Source: Ulota crispa (lineage: Eukaryota; Streptophyta; Bryopsida; Orthotrichales; Orthotrichaceae). From it: 64,000 nt of DNA. The notes beneath the pieces were generated by a model that was given only the letters and a program-made list of their open reading frames with translations, had not been told where the DNA came from and did not search any database. Positions 47,701 through 59,659 of this stretch are shown here, piece by piece (position 1 is the stretch's first letter; each line of letters begins with the position of its first letter). The translations under genes and the position numbers were made by a program. Location: positions 26,888,358 to 26,952,357 of the forward strand of contig OY987244.1 of assembly GCA_963920765.1 (NCBI GenBank). The letters are read 5' to 3'.

Positions 47701-48457
47701 TTCTATATTGATAACCAAAGCCAAAGAACCAATTATAAAAAAAAAGACAAATAAGACAGCTTTACCATGATGCTAAACAAATTTGAACCACAACATTAAC
47801 AACCTCAGTCGTCTCAACAACGCCAATTCTCCATCAATCACCAACATCTACAAAACAATTACCTTACACATACTCCCTTTGAGACATTAGGGGGTTTCAA
47901 ATATCTCAAAAAGATAGTGAATAAGTGATCGTGAATGTGAATAATCATTTATCGATGAATATGAAGTCACAACCCCATGAGGTCATCATGGATTGTTCAC
48001 AGAGACGTGATCGGTGACTTGGCCGGATTGTCCACAAATCTAATTCACTTGATCGAAATTGGTGGTGAATGTCATATTTGGAACCCCTGTTTATTTGTTG
48101 TGATTGCAAGACAGGGAGTGGGAGGGAGAGGAGAGACGAGTCACAGCGGGTGACTGACCAGGAGATGAGGTAGCCGAAGGCGAAGACAGCCGAGATGATG
48201 CCACACTTGCTGCGACAAAACACCATGGCACCGTAGCTGACGAAGATGGGCAGCATGAGGTACGCGTTGGACGAGGCGCCGAACGCGCACTGCGACAGCA
48301 TGGCCCCGCTAGCAGCTGCGTACACATGACGTGCTTGCACAGAGGGCATGAATCGCCACAGCCAGCTGGCGGGGATGGATGCCATGAACGCCATCAGAAA
48401 CCACACCATCGGCACTCCCACTCCCAGCACCCCCGCGATGTCCTGCATCGTAACCAT
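38734..48457 (-). CDS. LPCAT: LPCAT-type lysophospholipid acyltransferase (MBOAT family)
   Basis: Coding exons, read leftward, are 48457..48159, 45427..45372, 43487..42953, 41912..41642, 39909..39846, 39562..39444 and 38877..38734; every join is in phase and the product is 495 residues. It follows plant LPCAT1/2 along its length: HVYAAASGAMLSQCAFG, then HVAFMSGDAWKSGGVDSTG, LTLKVTSAAFNYQDGM, ARWKYYFIWSLSEA, WNIHVSVWLRHYVYERL, and SAIWH joined to GLYTGYIIFFVNSALM. The MBOAT catalytic pair would be Asn349 and His387. Many hydrophobic segments imply an ER membrane enzyme, and the C-terminus KKEA fits the dilysine ER-retrieval signal. The family reacylates lysophosphatidylcholine and relatives with acyl-CoA (Lands cycle). 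Start: MVTMQDIAG matches the family; the upstream frame lies across a probable leader intron. Introns total about 8 kb and are full of transposons; intron 3 is itself a MITE. Confidence 0.93.
40346..40566. mobile_element. TTAA-bounded element in LPCAT intron 4, 221 bp
   Basis: TTAA (40342..40345) then CCCTTGAACAACC at the left; GATCGTTTAAGGG then TTAA (40567..40570) at the right. The terminal repeat is short (about 10 bases) and imperfect. Confidence 0.6.
42155..42739. mobile_element. TA-flanked CACT...AGTG element nested in the intron-3 MITE
   Basis: CACTCAATATTGCGTTTAGG matches the starts of 61510 and, inverted, the end of 18761..20100. The right end is AATGCAATATTCAGTG before TA. The interior carries TTACCTCATGACTCACC, as in the relatives. 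Confidence 0.6.
42742..42922. mobile_element. pogo/Tc1-type MITE, copy 2 (181 bp)
   Basis: CAGTAGAACTCCTCTAAA mirrors TTTAGAGGAGTTCTACTG exactly, with TA on both sides. It matches 28684..28940 but lacks about 75 interior bases. It lies next to the previous element, sharing its TA. Confidence 0.8.
43525..44210. repeat. Direct repeat of about 68 bp around a MITE in LPCAT intron 2
   Basis: GGTGAGTACCTCGGAGAGCA at 43525..43593 recurs as GGTGAGTATCTCATAGAGCA at 44143..44210. Both run through CATCCCAAACGTGA and CTTGATAGCTCAAAGTGGCT. The second copy starts exactly at the end of the MITE 43880..44142. Confidence 0.7.
43880..44142. mobile_element. CACCATATT-family MITE in LPCAT intron 2
   Basis: The ends ACACCATATTAGGTAAATTG and TTACTAATATGGTGT are inverse. 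It is the compact counterpart of the intron-3 MITE, sharing GGGACCATTTTGTACTCCAC and AAGTTGTACATAATG. Confidence 0.75.
44215..44459. mobile_element. CACCATATT-family MITE, TTA target repeat
   Basis: GCCATATTTGATGAATTG mirrors AATTTATCAGATATGGTGTT; TTA flanks both sides (44212..44214 and 44460..44462). It is close to the copy in peroxidase intron 3 (TTTTGCATTTGTGAGA, CAAGATCCTACATC). A further lone left end follows TTA at 44482. Confidence 0.7.
44480..45371. other. Remainder of LPCAT intron 2
   Basis: A lone MITE end and a 64-codon frame (44935..45129) with no motif; otherwise AT-rich intron. Confidence 0.35.
45428..48158. other. LPCAT intron 1 (2.7 kb)
   Basis: It separates the phase-2 end of coding exon 1 from the 56-base exon 2. 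The open frames within (45450..47536) have no recognisable products, and no complete paired termini were found. Confidence 0.5.
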
Positions 48458-48659
48458 CGCTGCAACGCTTCCCCCCTCCCAAGCACCACGGCACGGAGCC
48501 TGCCTGCACACCACGAACACACAACCTCTCAAACACGGCTGGGGATTCAATACCACTCAATCCTCACCATGACGTGGTTAGATCAATGCTTTGCTACAAT
48601 CACTGAGAGTATGGCTAAGTGTGCAGGACATTCGACTGCTAGCTCGGCATCGCAGTGCC

Positions 48660-49082
48660 AGACTTTGAAAAAAACGCAAGACAATCCCTTCTCCCAGCCG
48701 AAATCAATCAGGCGCGCATCAAGGTTCCCTTTGTTGTTGTTGTTTTGTTGAAGATTCCCCATGTCAAAGCCCATGAATAGAAAGTTGAACATCAATAGAA
48801 AAGTGCACTCATCAACCCAACTAAAACAACAGAAAAAAGGGTTTTCTACTAGTGGGAAGAGTACTAAAACTATAAAGGAACAGACTTTGCACTTTGCAAC
48901 TTTAGCAAGACAACCTCGTTGTGTCCCTTCTCTCGCATCAAGATTTCAGTTGTTGATTTGTTAAAGATTCCTCACAACCAAAACTTGCACATAGAAAATT
49001 GAACATCAACATAAAAAAAAGTGCACTCATCAATGCAACCAAAACAACAACAAAAAAAATGAGTTATCTACTAGTGGAAAGA
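48660..49082. repeat. Two-unit direct repeat in the LPCAT leader intron, about 215 bp period
   Basis: GTTGAACATCAATAGAAAAG through CAAC, CTACTAGTGGGAAGAG (48783-48862) recurs as ATTGAACATCAACATAAAAA through CTACTAGTGGAAAGA (48999-49082). The preceding parts (CATCAAG...GTTGTTG) also match. Each unit has drifted. Confidence 0.55.
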
Positions 49083-49341
49083 ACACAATACGCGATTCCC
49101 AAGTTGTATTTCACCTAAAATCAAAAAAATCACCTTAAATTAGATTTGAAGGTATCAGATTCAATATGAGCCACTAAGAATTTTTCCCTCGCAAATTCCT
49201 CCTCTCAATTCCTCCTCTCAGGTGAGGGCACATGTACCAAAAATACGTTGAAGCTTGGTTTAAGGTGATCACCTTAAACCTTCAGAAGTCCCAAAATGTA
49301 CTTTTTTTTTCCCAATCTAATGAATATCGTGTTTAAGAGAG
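49083..49341. mobile_element. CACCATATT-family MITE, second subfamily, leader intron
   Basis: Worn left end AACACAATACGCGATTCCC; right end CCCAATCTAATGAATATCGT. The interior GGTGATCACCTTAAACC and GGTGAGGGCACATGTACC match 27147..27404 in reverse. Confidence 0.55.
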
Positions 49342-49765
49342 AGTATCAATTTAACTATAGTCTCTGCTATCTGCTATCAAAGAACAGACTCTGTACTTTG
49401 TGACTTTAGACTTTGGATCGCGAGCACTGCAGAATCACGCGGGCCGGGTTTGAATAGAAACCTACAGAATCGTCAAAAAGTATGTCACCCGTGATACAGA
49501 GATTCGAGCTTACGGAATCAAAACGAATCTCGGATTCAAAACTGCTGCGATCTACGAGGCACACGAACTCTCAAAAGAATCCCCTGGAGTCAAAACTAAC
49601 GAGTAGCAATACTACCTCTGTCTTGAATCCCCTTGTTCTCAACGTCATAAACCACGATTGCCATCTCAGAACACCGAACTGTCTGAGATCATCAGAATCC
49701 TTCAAAAAAAAGCACGACACTAGATTGATTGATTGCTCGCTCGCTCAAGTTCACGGAAACGTACC

Positions 49766-50000
49766 TCGATGCGGGCTCCTCAGCTTGCGGGCCAATCCAG
49801 AGAGAAGATTGAAGCGCTTTACGATTGGTGGCTTGCGGAATCCGGCAAGCAATCAACGAGGAATCGGCCCGGGATACAACCAGCGGAATCTGGTGGTATG
49901 CATCCTCACAATCCACCAGCTTCTGGTTTGAGTGAGCGACGTGCGGGCGGCGATGGGGGGCAGAGGGGGAGAGGCGCAGAGGCGGGGAGCCTCTACATAA
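49766..50000 (-). other. Probable non-coding first exon of the LPCAT-type gene
   Basis: On the minus strand a GC-rich leader ends CATCGAG|GTACGTTTCC, a strong donor just left of 49765. The matching acceptor GTGGTGTGCAG near 48513 leads into the first coding exon. That makes a leader intron of about 1.25 kb. Transcription start would be somewhere near 50.0-50.2 kb. The overlapping 91-149 codon frames show no family match and are taken as accidental. Confidence 0.5.
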
Positions 50001-50279
50001 GAAACTGACAGATACGAACAAGGTTTCGACCACGACGGTTCCAGGTGGAATCTGTCATCGCGAGCACCCCCACGTGCTCTTTGCTTCGTTCGGAAGATGG
50101 GGAGGGGGCAAGGATGGGGTCCTGGCGGGGTGTTCGATGTCCTTTGACCAGGGATTTGTTTCGGGCTATTTTTAGCTCAATATCCATACAGCTTTTTGTT
50201 TAGCGCATTTTTTGGCTGTATTCTTCCTTCCTTTTCCTTTTGCTGTGAGATGGAATTATGGAAATGTTGCAGTTCTTAA

Positions 50280-50366
50280 CCCTTAAACGCCGACAGGGAC
50301 AAAAATTGTCTCCGGCAAATATACTGAGCCAGTGTATTTGCGGCAATAGGTCCCGGCGCTCAAAAG
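50280..50366. mobile_element. TTAA-bounded mini-element, 87 bp
   Basis: TTAA (50276..50279), CCCTTAAACGCCGACAGGGA at the left, GTCCCGGCGCTCAAAAG and TTAA (50367..50370) at the right. The arms pair through GCCG/CGGC, and a second small hairpin (AATATACTGAGCCAGTGTAT) sits in the middle. It is the first of three elements chained by shared TTAA sites. Confidence 0.6.
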
Positions 50367-50370
50367 TTAA

Positions 50371-51303
50371 CCCCTAAAAGCCCAAGTGTTCCCTCCGGGG
50401 ACAAATGGACCTCGGGCATGTACCTATGACTAGACTAGTTTTTATAATTTTTTTGAAATTTTTGAGGATTGTGGGGAATTCAAAGATGTATGTGCACATC
50501 TAATTTTTTCTTCATTTTGATATTTATTGAAGAAATTATGCATGAATTTCTGAACAACAGGGGAGTGTAGGCAGTCCAGGCAGCCCAAAAAACTTCTTTA
50601 AAAGTTTCATTTTTCAAAACTAAAAATCTGAAATTGATTCTTTAGATTTATACAAATGTGGAAACCTTTAAATCATTCAATTTTGATTTATGAGTGAGAA
50701 GTTTTGGTTTTCGGGTAGGTGTGGAATTCCCAAACCTCTATTCCTTTTATCCCTTGTAAAATTTGGTGCTTGATTTTTTTTTTACTTTTCTTTTTCCAAG
50801 TTGTAGTAGACTAAGATTCCTTGGTTTTTGCTATTTGGATCAAAGTTATTCAAATTTCTCAATTTTACATAAATCCTCCAAGTTTGCCTAGTGTATATGC
50901 AAATTTCATGGCTTTCTGGCCTTGCAAGATTTTACAAAGTATGTATCACACCTCCAATTCATTTGAAAATTCTCCCATACTTTACCCATCTTGGTCTTCT
51001 ACATGGGAAAAATAAACTTCAACTTTGCGTAGAGCAAATTTTTTGATATAGGAAAGGTTGAAGGCTTTTGAAATTTTTGGACAACAGGGAAAAAACTTAT
51101 TTTTTGACTTTGGATGTGAATATCTCACTCATTTACATTTAGAATGAGCTGATTTTTTTTCCACAAGTACCCACCATAGTCTAAGGCAAGATACTACAGT
51201 TGGATTTCCCAAAAAAACATGTTTTCTTATCTTTCTACCCATTCCCCCAACAGTGGCAATTTTGAGTGACTTTCATAGAAAAAAGGGCTTGGGCCTTTAG
51301 GGG
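50371..51303. mobile_element. TTAA-bounded element, 933 bp
   Basis: CCCCTAAAAGCCCAAG mirrors CTTGGGCCTTTAGGGG with one mismatch; TTAA lies on both sides and is shared with each neighbour. A 64-codon frame (50821..51015) is partly kept in the relative at 58.6 kb but shows no transposase motif. Confidence 0.8.
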
Positions 51304-51307
51304 TTAA

Positions 51308-54300
51308 TCCCTAAATGCCCAAGGCACCCAATTTGGGTGTTTGCAAAACTTTGAAGGCAAATAAAATCTTATCAAATCACTATTTTTGGTCTTTTCTTTT
51401 TAACACAAGTTTGTTTTGAAGTCTACTTTCAATATCAAAAATTTGATTTTGAAAATGAATGTTCATGATTTTTCTATTCAAGATTTTGTACAAGGGTATC
51501 CAGTGCAATCTTGAGTTTTCTAGTGTTGGAAGATCTTGAAAATGAGCCTCAAATACACTAGAGCTTGGAGAAAAATTTGCATTAGAAATCCATTCAAAAT
51601 AAATATAGGAGTAGATTCAGAAAGTCGTAAATTGGTTGAGGTTAGACATGTAATGACCTTAAACCTCATATTTTTTTGATGTCCAACTTTTTAGATTTGA
51701 CATGTGAAATGAGAATTAGAAAATTTCAAGTCACTTTTGCAGTTTTAACACCCTCATGTTCAAACGTTATAATCTTTTAAACTATAAGTGATATTGTTGT
51801 GTTTTCTTTTTCAATGTAATTATTAAGAATGTTACTTAGGAATGTTCCATTTTCTTTTACTTTCAACTTTAGAATATCTTTTACTTTAGATATCTTTCAC
51901 TTTAGATCAGAGTATATATAGAAATCAAGGCTGAAGTGTTATTCAGACTCGACAACACATCTCTTGAAGCCATTGCTCACTTCTTTTTATATTTGTTTCA
52001 TCATCTTTGAATCTAAGTTCATTCATAGTTCTTATCGATTATCTTTCTATTTCTATGTCCGTAATAGTTTGTCAAGTCTTACTTCATTTGAGTATCAAGA
52101 CCCTTGTTGGAGGTTCGGTTTATCCCATCCAATTTGATATCTCATTTATTATAATATTTGTGTCTTATTCTTCTTGTGAGAATTACGGACGTTCCCTCTT
52201 TTTGAAGGTTTGAAGGTTTAGAGGTTGCGGTTTATCTCCTCTCAATCAATATTTTATTTTATTTTATAAACTTTGTTATTCTCCGTCTTATAGTATGGCA
52301 GAACCCTAGGATTTTGTCATGCGCAAAGCTGTAAAGTTTAAGTTAAAAGCCATCCTTGATGCTATCACTATGTTGTCAAATCAAACCACAACAATTAAAA
52401 GAGTTATTGGTGGTCTTCAACAAGATCAACCTTCCGCCAATTTGGAGAAATGAGCTTCATTTGTAGTTTGACAAAATATATCACCACCACTGTAATAAAA
52501 GAAACCTCGTATTAATCTTTTTGAAAAATTTGATGACACGCGTTCCAAGTTCTGAGGATTTGTCAATCAAATTCAATTGATAATTGCCTTACAATCGAGA
52601 CTCTATCTAACACAAGAATTACAAGTTGAATTAGTTGGAACATTACTTACAGAACAAATTTTATCATAGTTTGCTCTTTTGTTCAAAAAATGTTCACTTA
52701 TATTAAATAACTTTGATACTTTTCTTGAAGCCTTTGCAGAAGCGTTTAGTGAACATGATAAGGTTTGTTGGGCAACTACAAAAATTTGGTCCTTAAGACA
52801 AGGGACACATTTTGTATCGGCTAACGCCTCAGACTTTTGACAATTTGCGTGCAACATCAATTAGGATGAAATAACTCTTATGAGTCAATCTATTGGAGAT
52901 TGAAGGATTCTGTAAAAGATTTACTTTTATCACTTCTTGATCCACAAACGTTGAATGAGACAATTAATCAAGCGATTATATGCGACAATCAACTTTTTCA
53001 ACGCTAACAAAATCAGATTTCACCGAAAGAACAAACGACTCGTCTTACCTCATCTATATCGATAAGTAGTCTAATTTTGCATTCAGAAACTATAAATATG
53101 CAAATCAATGCTATACATGTCAAGCATCTCACTTTGGAAAAAAAATAGCGTCGCATGGAGAAGAAACTATGCTTGTATTGTGGCGAGGGATGCCATAGAG
53201 TTCCCAATTGTCTAAAGAAGCCGAATCAACGTAGTATTAAGACCAAAGCTACCATCGTCTAAAAAAACTAAAATATTCAGCTACAATAGAAATTGTGCAT
53301 CTGAATAATGCAATTCCACAATAACATTTAGGTTCTTCCTTTTCCGCTCAATTTGCTTCTTGTTTTATTATTCCTTTATCCGTTGCTTCTCAGAAATTTG
53401 AAATCACTTCTCTATTAGATTCAGGAGCATTTGTTTGTTTTTAGATGAAAAATTTGTTAAAAATTACAAACACCTTTTAGTTCAGAAATCTCAACCCATC
53501 AATGTAGAAGTGATAGATTGACAACCTTTGTCTTCTGGCAGTGTCACATATGAAACAATGCCTTTAGAGGTGATAAATAAAGGCCATAATAGCCAAATTA
53601 TCTTCAATATTATTAAAATTCCATCAAATCCTGTTATTTTTAGTTTTTTATGATTTGAAAAGTACAATCCGTCAATAGAATGGGTATTATGAAAAACAAT
53701 TTTCTTCAAAAATCATCTAGCCAATAAATTTGTTATACTATATGTTGAAAAATCTATTGAAAAACCTGTTAGCAAACAAACTAGTAAACCGCAAGTGAAG
53801 AAATTTATGTTTATTGGAGCAAAGGCGTTTAGAAAAATGACAAAACAAGATACACCATTTATTATCTATGCGGCTCTAACTAGTGAAATGAAGATCACAA
53901 AAGTTAGTATCCCAGAGTAATATAAAAAATTTTAAAATATCTTTCTAAAGAAGAATGCCGACATATTACCGGAGCACCAATTATATGATTCTGCTAAGGA
54001 CTTGGAAGAAGGAGCAGAATTTCATTTTGGTCCAATTTATAACTTATCACAAATAAAATTAGTAGAACTACAAAATTATATTAACGAGAATTTGGCCAAG
54101 TACTTCATTTGTTATTGCAAATCGCTTGCTGAAACGTTCATTCTATTTGTAACAAAGAAAGATGACTCCTTACAAATGTGCGTGAATTATCAAGGTCTTA
54201 ATAAGGTGACAAAAAAGAATCGCTATCCATTACCTTTGATCTCTGGACTTATAGATCAATTCAAAAATGCAAAAATCTTTACCAAAATTAACTTACGCGA

Positions 54301-57236
54301 AGCTTACAATCTCGTACGAATAAAAAAAAGAAACGAATGGAAGATAGCATTTTGTACAAGATATGGTCATTTTGAATGTAATATCATGCCTTTTGAACTT
54401 ACAAATGCTCCAGCACTCTTTTAACACATAACGAATGATACTTTTTTAGAGCATCTTGACAACTTTGTTATTATCTACTTAGATGACATCTTGATATTTT
54501 CTAAAAATGAAGAAGATCATGCAAAATAAATTTGTTTAGTCCTTGAAAAATTATGCAAACAAGAACTCTTTCCAAATCAGAAAAATGTTTATTTTACCAA
54601 ACTAAAATTGAGTTTTTGAGATTCATTGCAACTATGATGGACTTGAAGATAGATCTCAAAAAGATAAAAACTATCTTGTCTTGGAAAGTTCCAAAGACTA
54701 TTAAAGACCTATAATGTTTTCTTGATTTTGTTAACTTTTATCATGTCTATCAAAGAATATTTTCAAATTGCTGCTCCACTCACTTAAGTGACAAGCAATG
54801 GCAAACTTGACTGGAGATCACTAGCGGAAAAAACTTTTCATAATTTAAAAACCGCAGTCATTATGGCTCCAATTTTTGTACACCCAAATTTTTCAAATGC
54901 ATTTTATTTGAAAACCGATGCCTCATGTTTAGCTTTAGGAACTGTACTTTCACAACCAGAGGAGAATAAGAAGCTTCATTCCATTGTCTTCTATTTTTGG
55001 AAATTTTTTGCTGCCGAAATCAATTATGAGATTCACGATAAAGAATTTTTTGCTATTGTGGACTCCTTCCTAAAGTGGCGCTATTTCCTTGAAAAAGCTA
55101 CGCACCCGGTGACTGTTTATACAAATCATAAAAATTTGGAGTACTTCATGTCATTTCGTGTTTTAAATCGGCGTCAAGCTCAATAAAATATGTTTCTATC
55201 TTGGTTTGATTTTATTATCATATATTAACCGGAAAAGCAACAAAGATTATTTGATGCTTTGTCAAAAAAATCATATCTTGCGCCCAATACTGGAGAAACA
55301 ACATTCAATCAACAACGTAAAACTTTGTTGAAACCAGAACTATTTTGCCTTTGTGCTATAGTTATATCATCACCTATAGATGGAGACTTTCTCAACTAAG
55401 TATGCATTGCAACTATTGGAGATCGTGTAGCCCTCGATATCAAGTATTGCATTGCTGAAAAAGACACTTTTGAAGTGGATGAAGATTTGTTATATTTTGA
55501 AAAATGTTTGTTCATTCCAGAAGGTCCAACACAACTTCAGGTTTTTCAATCTCACCATGATTTCTCAGCCGCGGGTCATTTTTAATACAATAAAGCTTTG
55601 AAACTTGTTTCTAAAGATTTTTTATGGCCTCAAAAGTGAAAAGATTTAAAGGATTTTGTTACCTCTTGTGACGTTTGTTCAAGATCCAAAAATCATCAGC
55701 ATCGTTATTATAGACTTTTGCAATCATTGTCTATTCCACATTGGCCGTAGTCTTCGGTTTCTATGGATTTTATTGCGAATTTGTCACTGTCAGATTTATT
55801 TGACAACATCTTTGTTATAATTGATCGGTTTACAAAAATGGCAGATTTTGTCCCTTGCAAGAAAACTTTGTTAAATGAAATTACGGCAAGACTATTTCTT
55901 GATAATGTATATTGTTATCACGATTTATCAGACAATATTGTATCAGATCGAGGACCCTAATTTGTATCAAAATTTTGGAGACATCTTTTCAAAGTATTGA
56001 AGGCGGAGATCAATCTCTTTTCAACTTTTCATCCCCAAAGTGAAAGTCAAACAAAACAAGTTAATCAAGTCCTTGAGCAATATTTATGATGTAGTATCAA
56101 CTATCAGCAAGACAATTAGACAATATATTTGCCATTAGCAAAGTTTGCATACAATAATACTCTCCATGCTTCAGCTCAACAAACACCATTTTATTCCAAT
56201 GATGGCTATCATCTAAAGCTTGATTTGTTGAGTTCACCAGCAAATAGTAATCCAGCAGCTGAGTATTTTACAAAACAATTATTGCAAATTCAAGATATTT
56301 TGAAGCTTCAACTACAATCCGCCCAAGAATCTTACAAAATAACTGCGGACAAATATTGCAATTAAACACTTGATTTTCAAATCGGAGATAAGATATGACT
56401 TATTCGACGGAATATTAAAACCAAGCGGCCATGTGACAAGTTAGACTATTAAAGATTGGAACCATTTGTCATTCTAAAGCAGATCAGTTCAGTGGCATAC
56501 CGTTTAGAGCTATCAGCTTCTATAAAAGTACATCCAGTTTTTTATGTATATCTTTTAGAACCTTATCGGCAGTCACATTTTCCAAGAAGAATATAACCGC
56601 CACCGCCAAGTGTTGAAATTGAAAACTACAATGAATATGAAATGGAATAAGCATTAGACTCATGGTGGAGCAAAGTAGAGTATTTGGTACATTAGAGCGG
56701 TTATAATATCAACGAGCAAACGTAGGAACCAATCGAGAATCTCGTAAATGCATTAGAAATGATACAAGAATTTTATCAACTTTATTCGGATAAACCTGGG
56801 GCTCCTCTTAAGACTCGTCGCTTGAAAAGGAGATAATGTTAGGGATGTTACTTCGAAACGTTTCATTTTCTTTTATTTTCAATTTTAGAATATCTTTTAC
56901 TTTAGATTTCTTTCACTTAAGATTTCTTTCACTTTAAATCAGAGCATATATAGAGGTCAAGGTTGAAGTATTATTCAAACTCGACAACACATCTCTTGGA
57001 ACCATCGCTCACCACCTTTGATATTTATTTCTTCATTTTTGAATCCAAATTCATTCCTAGTTCTTATCAATTATCTTTCTATTTCTATGTCCGCAACAAT
57101 AATCTCTAACATGCCAAGTTTAAATTTGTACGGTTATAGTTTAAAAAAACTTGATGAGAATTATATAAAGATTGGTTGATTGTTCACTTTCTTGTAAATG
57201 CCAAGAAGTTCAGCAAGGCCTTGGGCATTTAGGGAT
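51308..57236. mobile_element. TTAA-bounded element interrupted by a Gypsy retrotransposon
   Basis: TCCCTAAATGCCCAAGG and CCTTGGGCATTTAGGGA are perfect 17-base inverses; TTAA precedes (51304..51307) and follows (57237..57240). Without the retrotransposon it would be about 650 bp, the size of its close relative 63179..63808, which reads straight through the insertion point. Confidence 0.85.
51821..57098 (+). mobile_element. Broken Ty3/Gypsy LTR retrotransposon (fossil)
   Basis: LTRs are 51821..52066 and 56837..57098, and a purine-rich tract precedes the right LTR. The 5-base flanks GTAAT and ATAAT look like its target repeat. Parts in order: a Gag region with a CCHC zinc knuckle near 53.17 kb, a protease motif near 53.42 kb, reverse transcriptase from about 54.0 kb with YLDDILIFS near 54.48 kb, RNase H near 54.9 kb, integrase about 55.5-56.6 kb. 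Integrase after RNase H places it in Ty3/Gypsy. It is clearly dead, with well over a dozen breaks, and the LTRs are visibly diverged, so it is old. It lies inside a TTAA-bounded DNA element. Confidence 0.9.
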
Positions 57237-57240
57237 TAAA

Positions 57241-58210
57241 TTTGGCACTTTTGTATAATGAGTGTGCTTTGCAATACAAAGTATTTTTTTGGAATTGTCA
57301 ACTCATTGTTGTTTGCATTCTATTAGATAATAAATAGGGGTTAGCTTGCATTGATTTAAATTTAATCAAAACTCACAAAAATTGGCTTTTTTTTATCACA
57401 AAATAACTGCCCCTACTTTGCACTTGCTTTGTGTATAATTTTTCTTGAATATTTTGATGACTTTTGAGTTGACTTTTCATCCTTCCTTTCCCTTTTTTTC
57501 TCACTCTTTTTTCTTTTTGAATTTCAAAATTTGGATGATGGACGCCTATCCAATGCCTTTGACACTTGATGCTTTATAAAAGAAAATTCCAAGCTCTCGG
57601 TGATAATATATAAATTTGAATATGCTTAATAAGAAAATCTAAATTTTGGATGTTAAAATACCAATTTATAAAGTTATTGAGTATAAAAATTGCTGCATTT
57701 CTAGAAGTTTAGGTGTGCTCATTATTTTTTCTTAGTAGTCTTGATTTTGGTATTGCATAATTGAGTAACATCCTTTTATTTTGGAGATGTTTGATGACAC
57801 ATTCTATGATAATTTGAATGACATAGGAGATACTTTTGAATTTTTTCAAAGTCTCATAAGGACACATGTTTTTTTGCTTTTATCGTTTTGCAAGCGCTTT
57901 TTGATTACTGCATTTGGAACCTTTAGATTTCAGTAGATAGTAGTTCCGTTGAAGGTGCGCAGTAGAACAGAGAAGTCAAGAGCAAAAAAAAAATATAGAT
58001 TTTGTTGCTGTTGCGCTCTTTTTTCACGAATGTCATAAGAATTTTGAACGTGACGCCATACACGCAAAAAACACACCCACTAAGTAACTTTTCATTCTAA
58101 AAGAACCGCAATACAAGCCGTGTGATAGGTAACTATCTTGCGCCGCAAAATATTTCTTTTTGCGCAATAGTTCCCCGCCCGCCAATGTCAGCAAAATTTG
58201 TGTCAAATTA
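57241..58210. other. AT-rich spacer, no gene seen
   Basis: No usable frame or paired termini were found. A slightly GC-richer patch near 58020-58170 shows no motif. Confidence 0.35.
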
Positions 58211-59655
58211 ATACCATGGATGAAATTATTGAACTGGATTTGGGTTGTGTGTTTTTTGAAACTTTTATTGAAGATAGGGAATTCAAAGACCTATGTGGGC
58301 ATCAAATTTTTTCTTCATTCGGACATTTGACAAAAAAGTTATGCAAGAATTTTCCAAAATTAAGGGAGGAGGGGTAGTACTAGTTTGGGCATGGCTTCTC
58401 CTTTATAAGTGGGTGTTGATTCCAAAAGGGGTCAACCTTTACAAGCGCAAGGTATGGCCACTTGGGCAAAGGGGAGCAAAGTGGAAGAGGCCTGTCTTAC
58501 AGAACTTCCAACCTTCCATTTCTTTTGTCTCTTGTAAAATTTGATACTTTAGTTTTTTGAGTGATTTGTGCATTTGTTTTAATTCTTTTTTTCCAAGTTA
58601 TTGTAGGCTAAAATTCCTTGGTTTTCATAGTCTATATTAGTGTAATTCCAATTTTTGATTTTTACATAAACCCTCCAATTTTGCCTACAAGTAATGTACC
58701 CAATTATCACTACTCTATCTTAAAAAATCCATATCTTTTAGGGTTTCACTTCAAATTTGGGTTTAGAGATAATGCAAGAAATGTCTTAGAGTCCTTTATT
58801 TAATGGTGCAATTTTTTCCATCTGGCCAAAATTTGCAAACAATAAAGCGTATTTGCTATGAAGACCTTAATTAGACATACAACTCATTGGCCCAACGCCT
58901 TAGCTATAGTAATGTCAATTGAAAAACACCAAAAACAATTGAAATTTGACAGCTTAGCTAGCACTTATGGATGACCACAAAAGCCAAAGATAAAAAGAAG
59001 AAGTCCAAAGATGAAAATAACAAAATATGATTATGTAAGACAATACAAACCTCTAAGAAAGTGATGATAGGGCAATTTCAAATTTGAACTTAACCTTGAC
59101 TTTACCTCATTGAAACCCTAAAAACCAATACATACTTCACTAATTTAGGAATTTAGAACTTGATATAGAAACTTGACTTAGTTATCTTTCAGATGATACC
59201 CTAGCCATGACATTTGGTGTATTATAGCTTTTGTAGTTAAGATTCCAATAAAGGCCCAATGATAATAGGGTAAATTGCTTGTAGAGTATTTGCAAATTTC
59301 ATGACCTTTGGGCATTCAAATATTTTTTGAAGTATGTTGTACACCTCCAATTCATTTGAAAATTCTCCCACTCACACCTAATTTGGTCTTCTACATAGAG
59401 GAATTGAACTTCAACTTTATTTAGAACAATTTTATTACTATAAGAATGTTCAAAAGCTTGTTAAAGTTTTGGGCAAGAATGGAAATAACCTTTTTTATAT
59501 GTTCAAATATCAATATCTCACTCCTCTCCATCCAAAATGAGCTGATTTTTTTTTGCACAAGTACCTTCCATTGTCTACGGCAAGATCTCACAGTGAGATT
59601 TTCAATTTTTTTTTCTTACCTTTCTTAAAAAGGAAGAGACTTAGGCCTCTAGGGG
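58211..59655. mobile_element. Worn TTAA-type element, relative of 50371..51303
   Basis: The right end CTTAGGCCTCTAGGGG precedes TTAA (59656..59659). The left end is no longer clear (TTAA near 58207). The body follows 50371..51303 closely (AGGGAATTCAAAGACCTATG, ACATAAACCCTCCAATTTTG, CTTCTACATAGAGGA). It carries an extra block of about 600 bases (about 58682-59280) that the relative lacks. Confidence 0.55.
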
Positions 59656-59659
59656 TTAA

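Noticed and set aside
49482-50187. 149-, 113- and 91-codon frames near the LPCAT leader
   Set aside because: Overlapping frames on both strands in a GC-rich first exon; no motif, and a good splice donor runs through them.
54002-56365. Open frames of 54-56.4 kb as host genes
   Set aside because: Reverse transcriptase, RNase H and integrase motifs show they are remnants of the Gypsy element.
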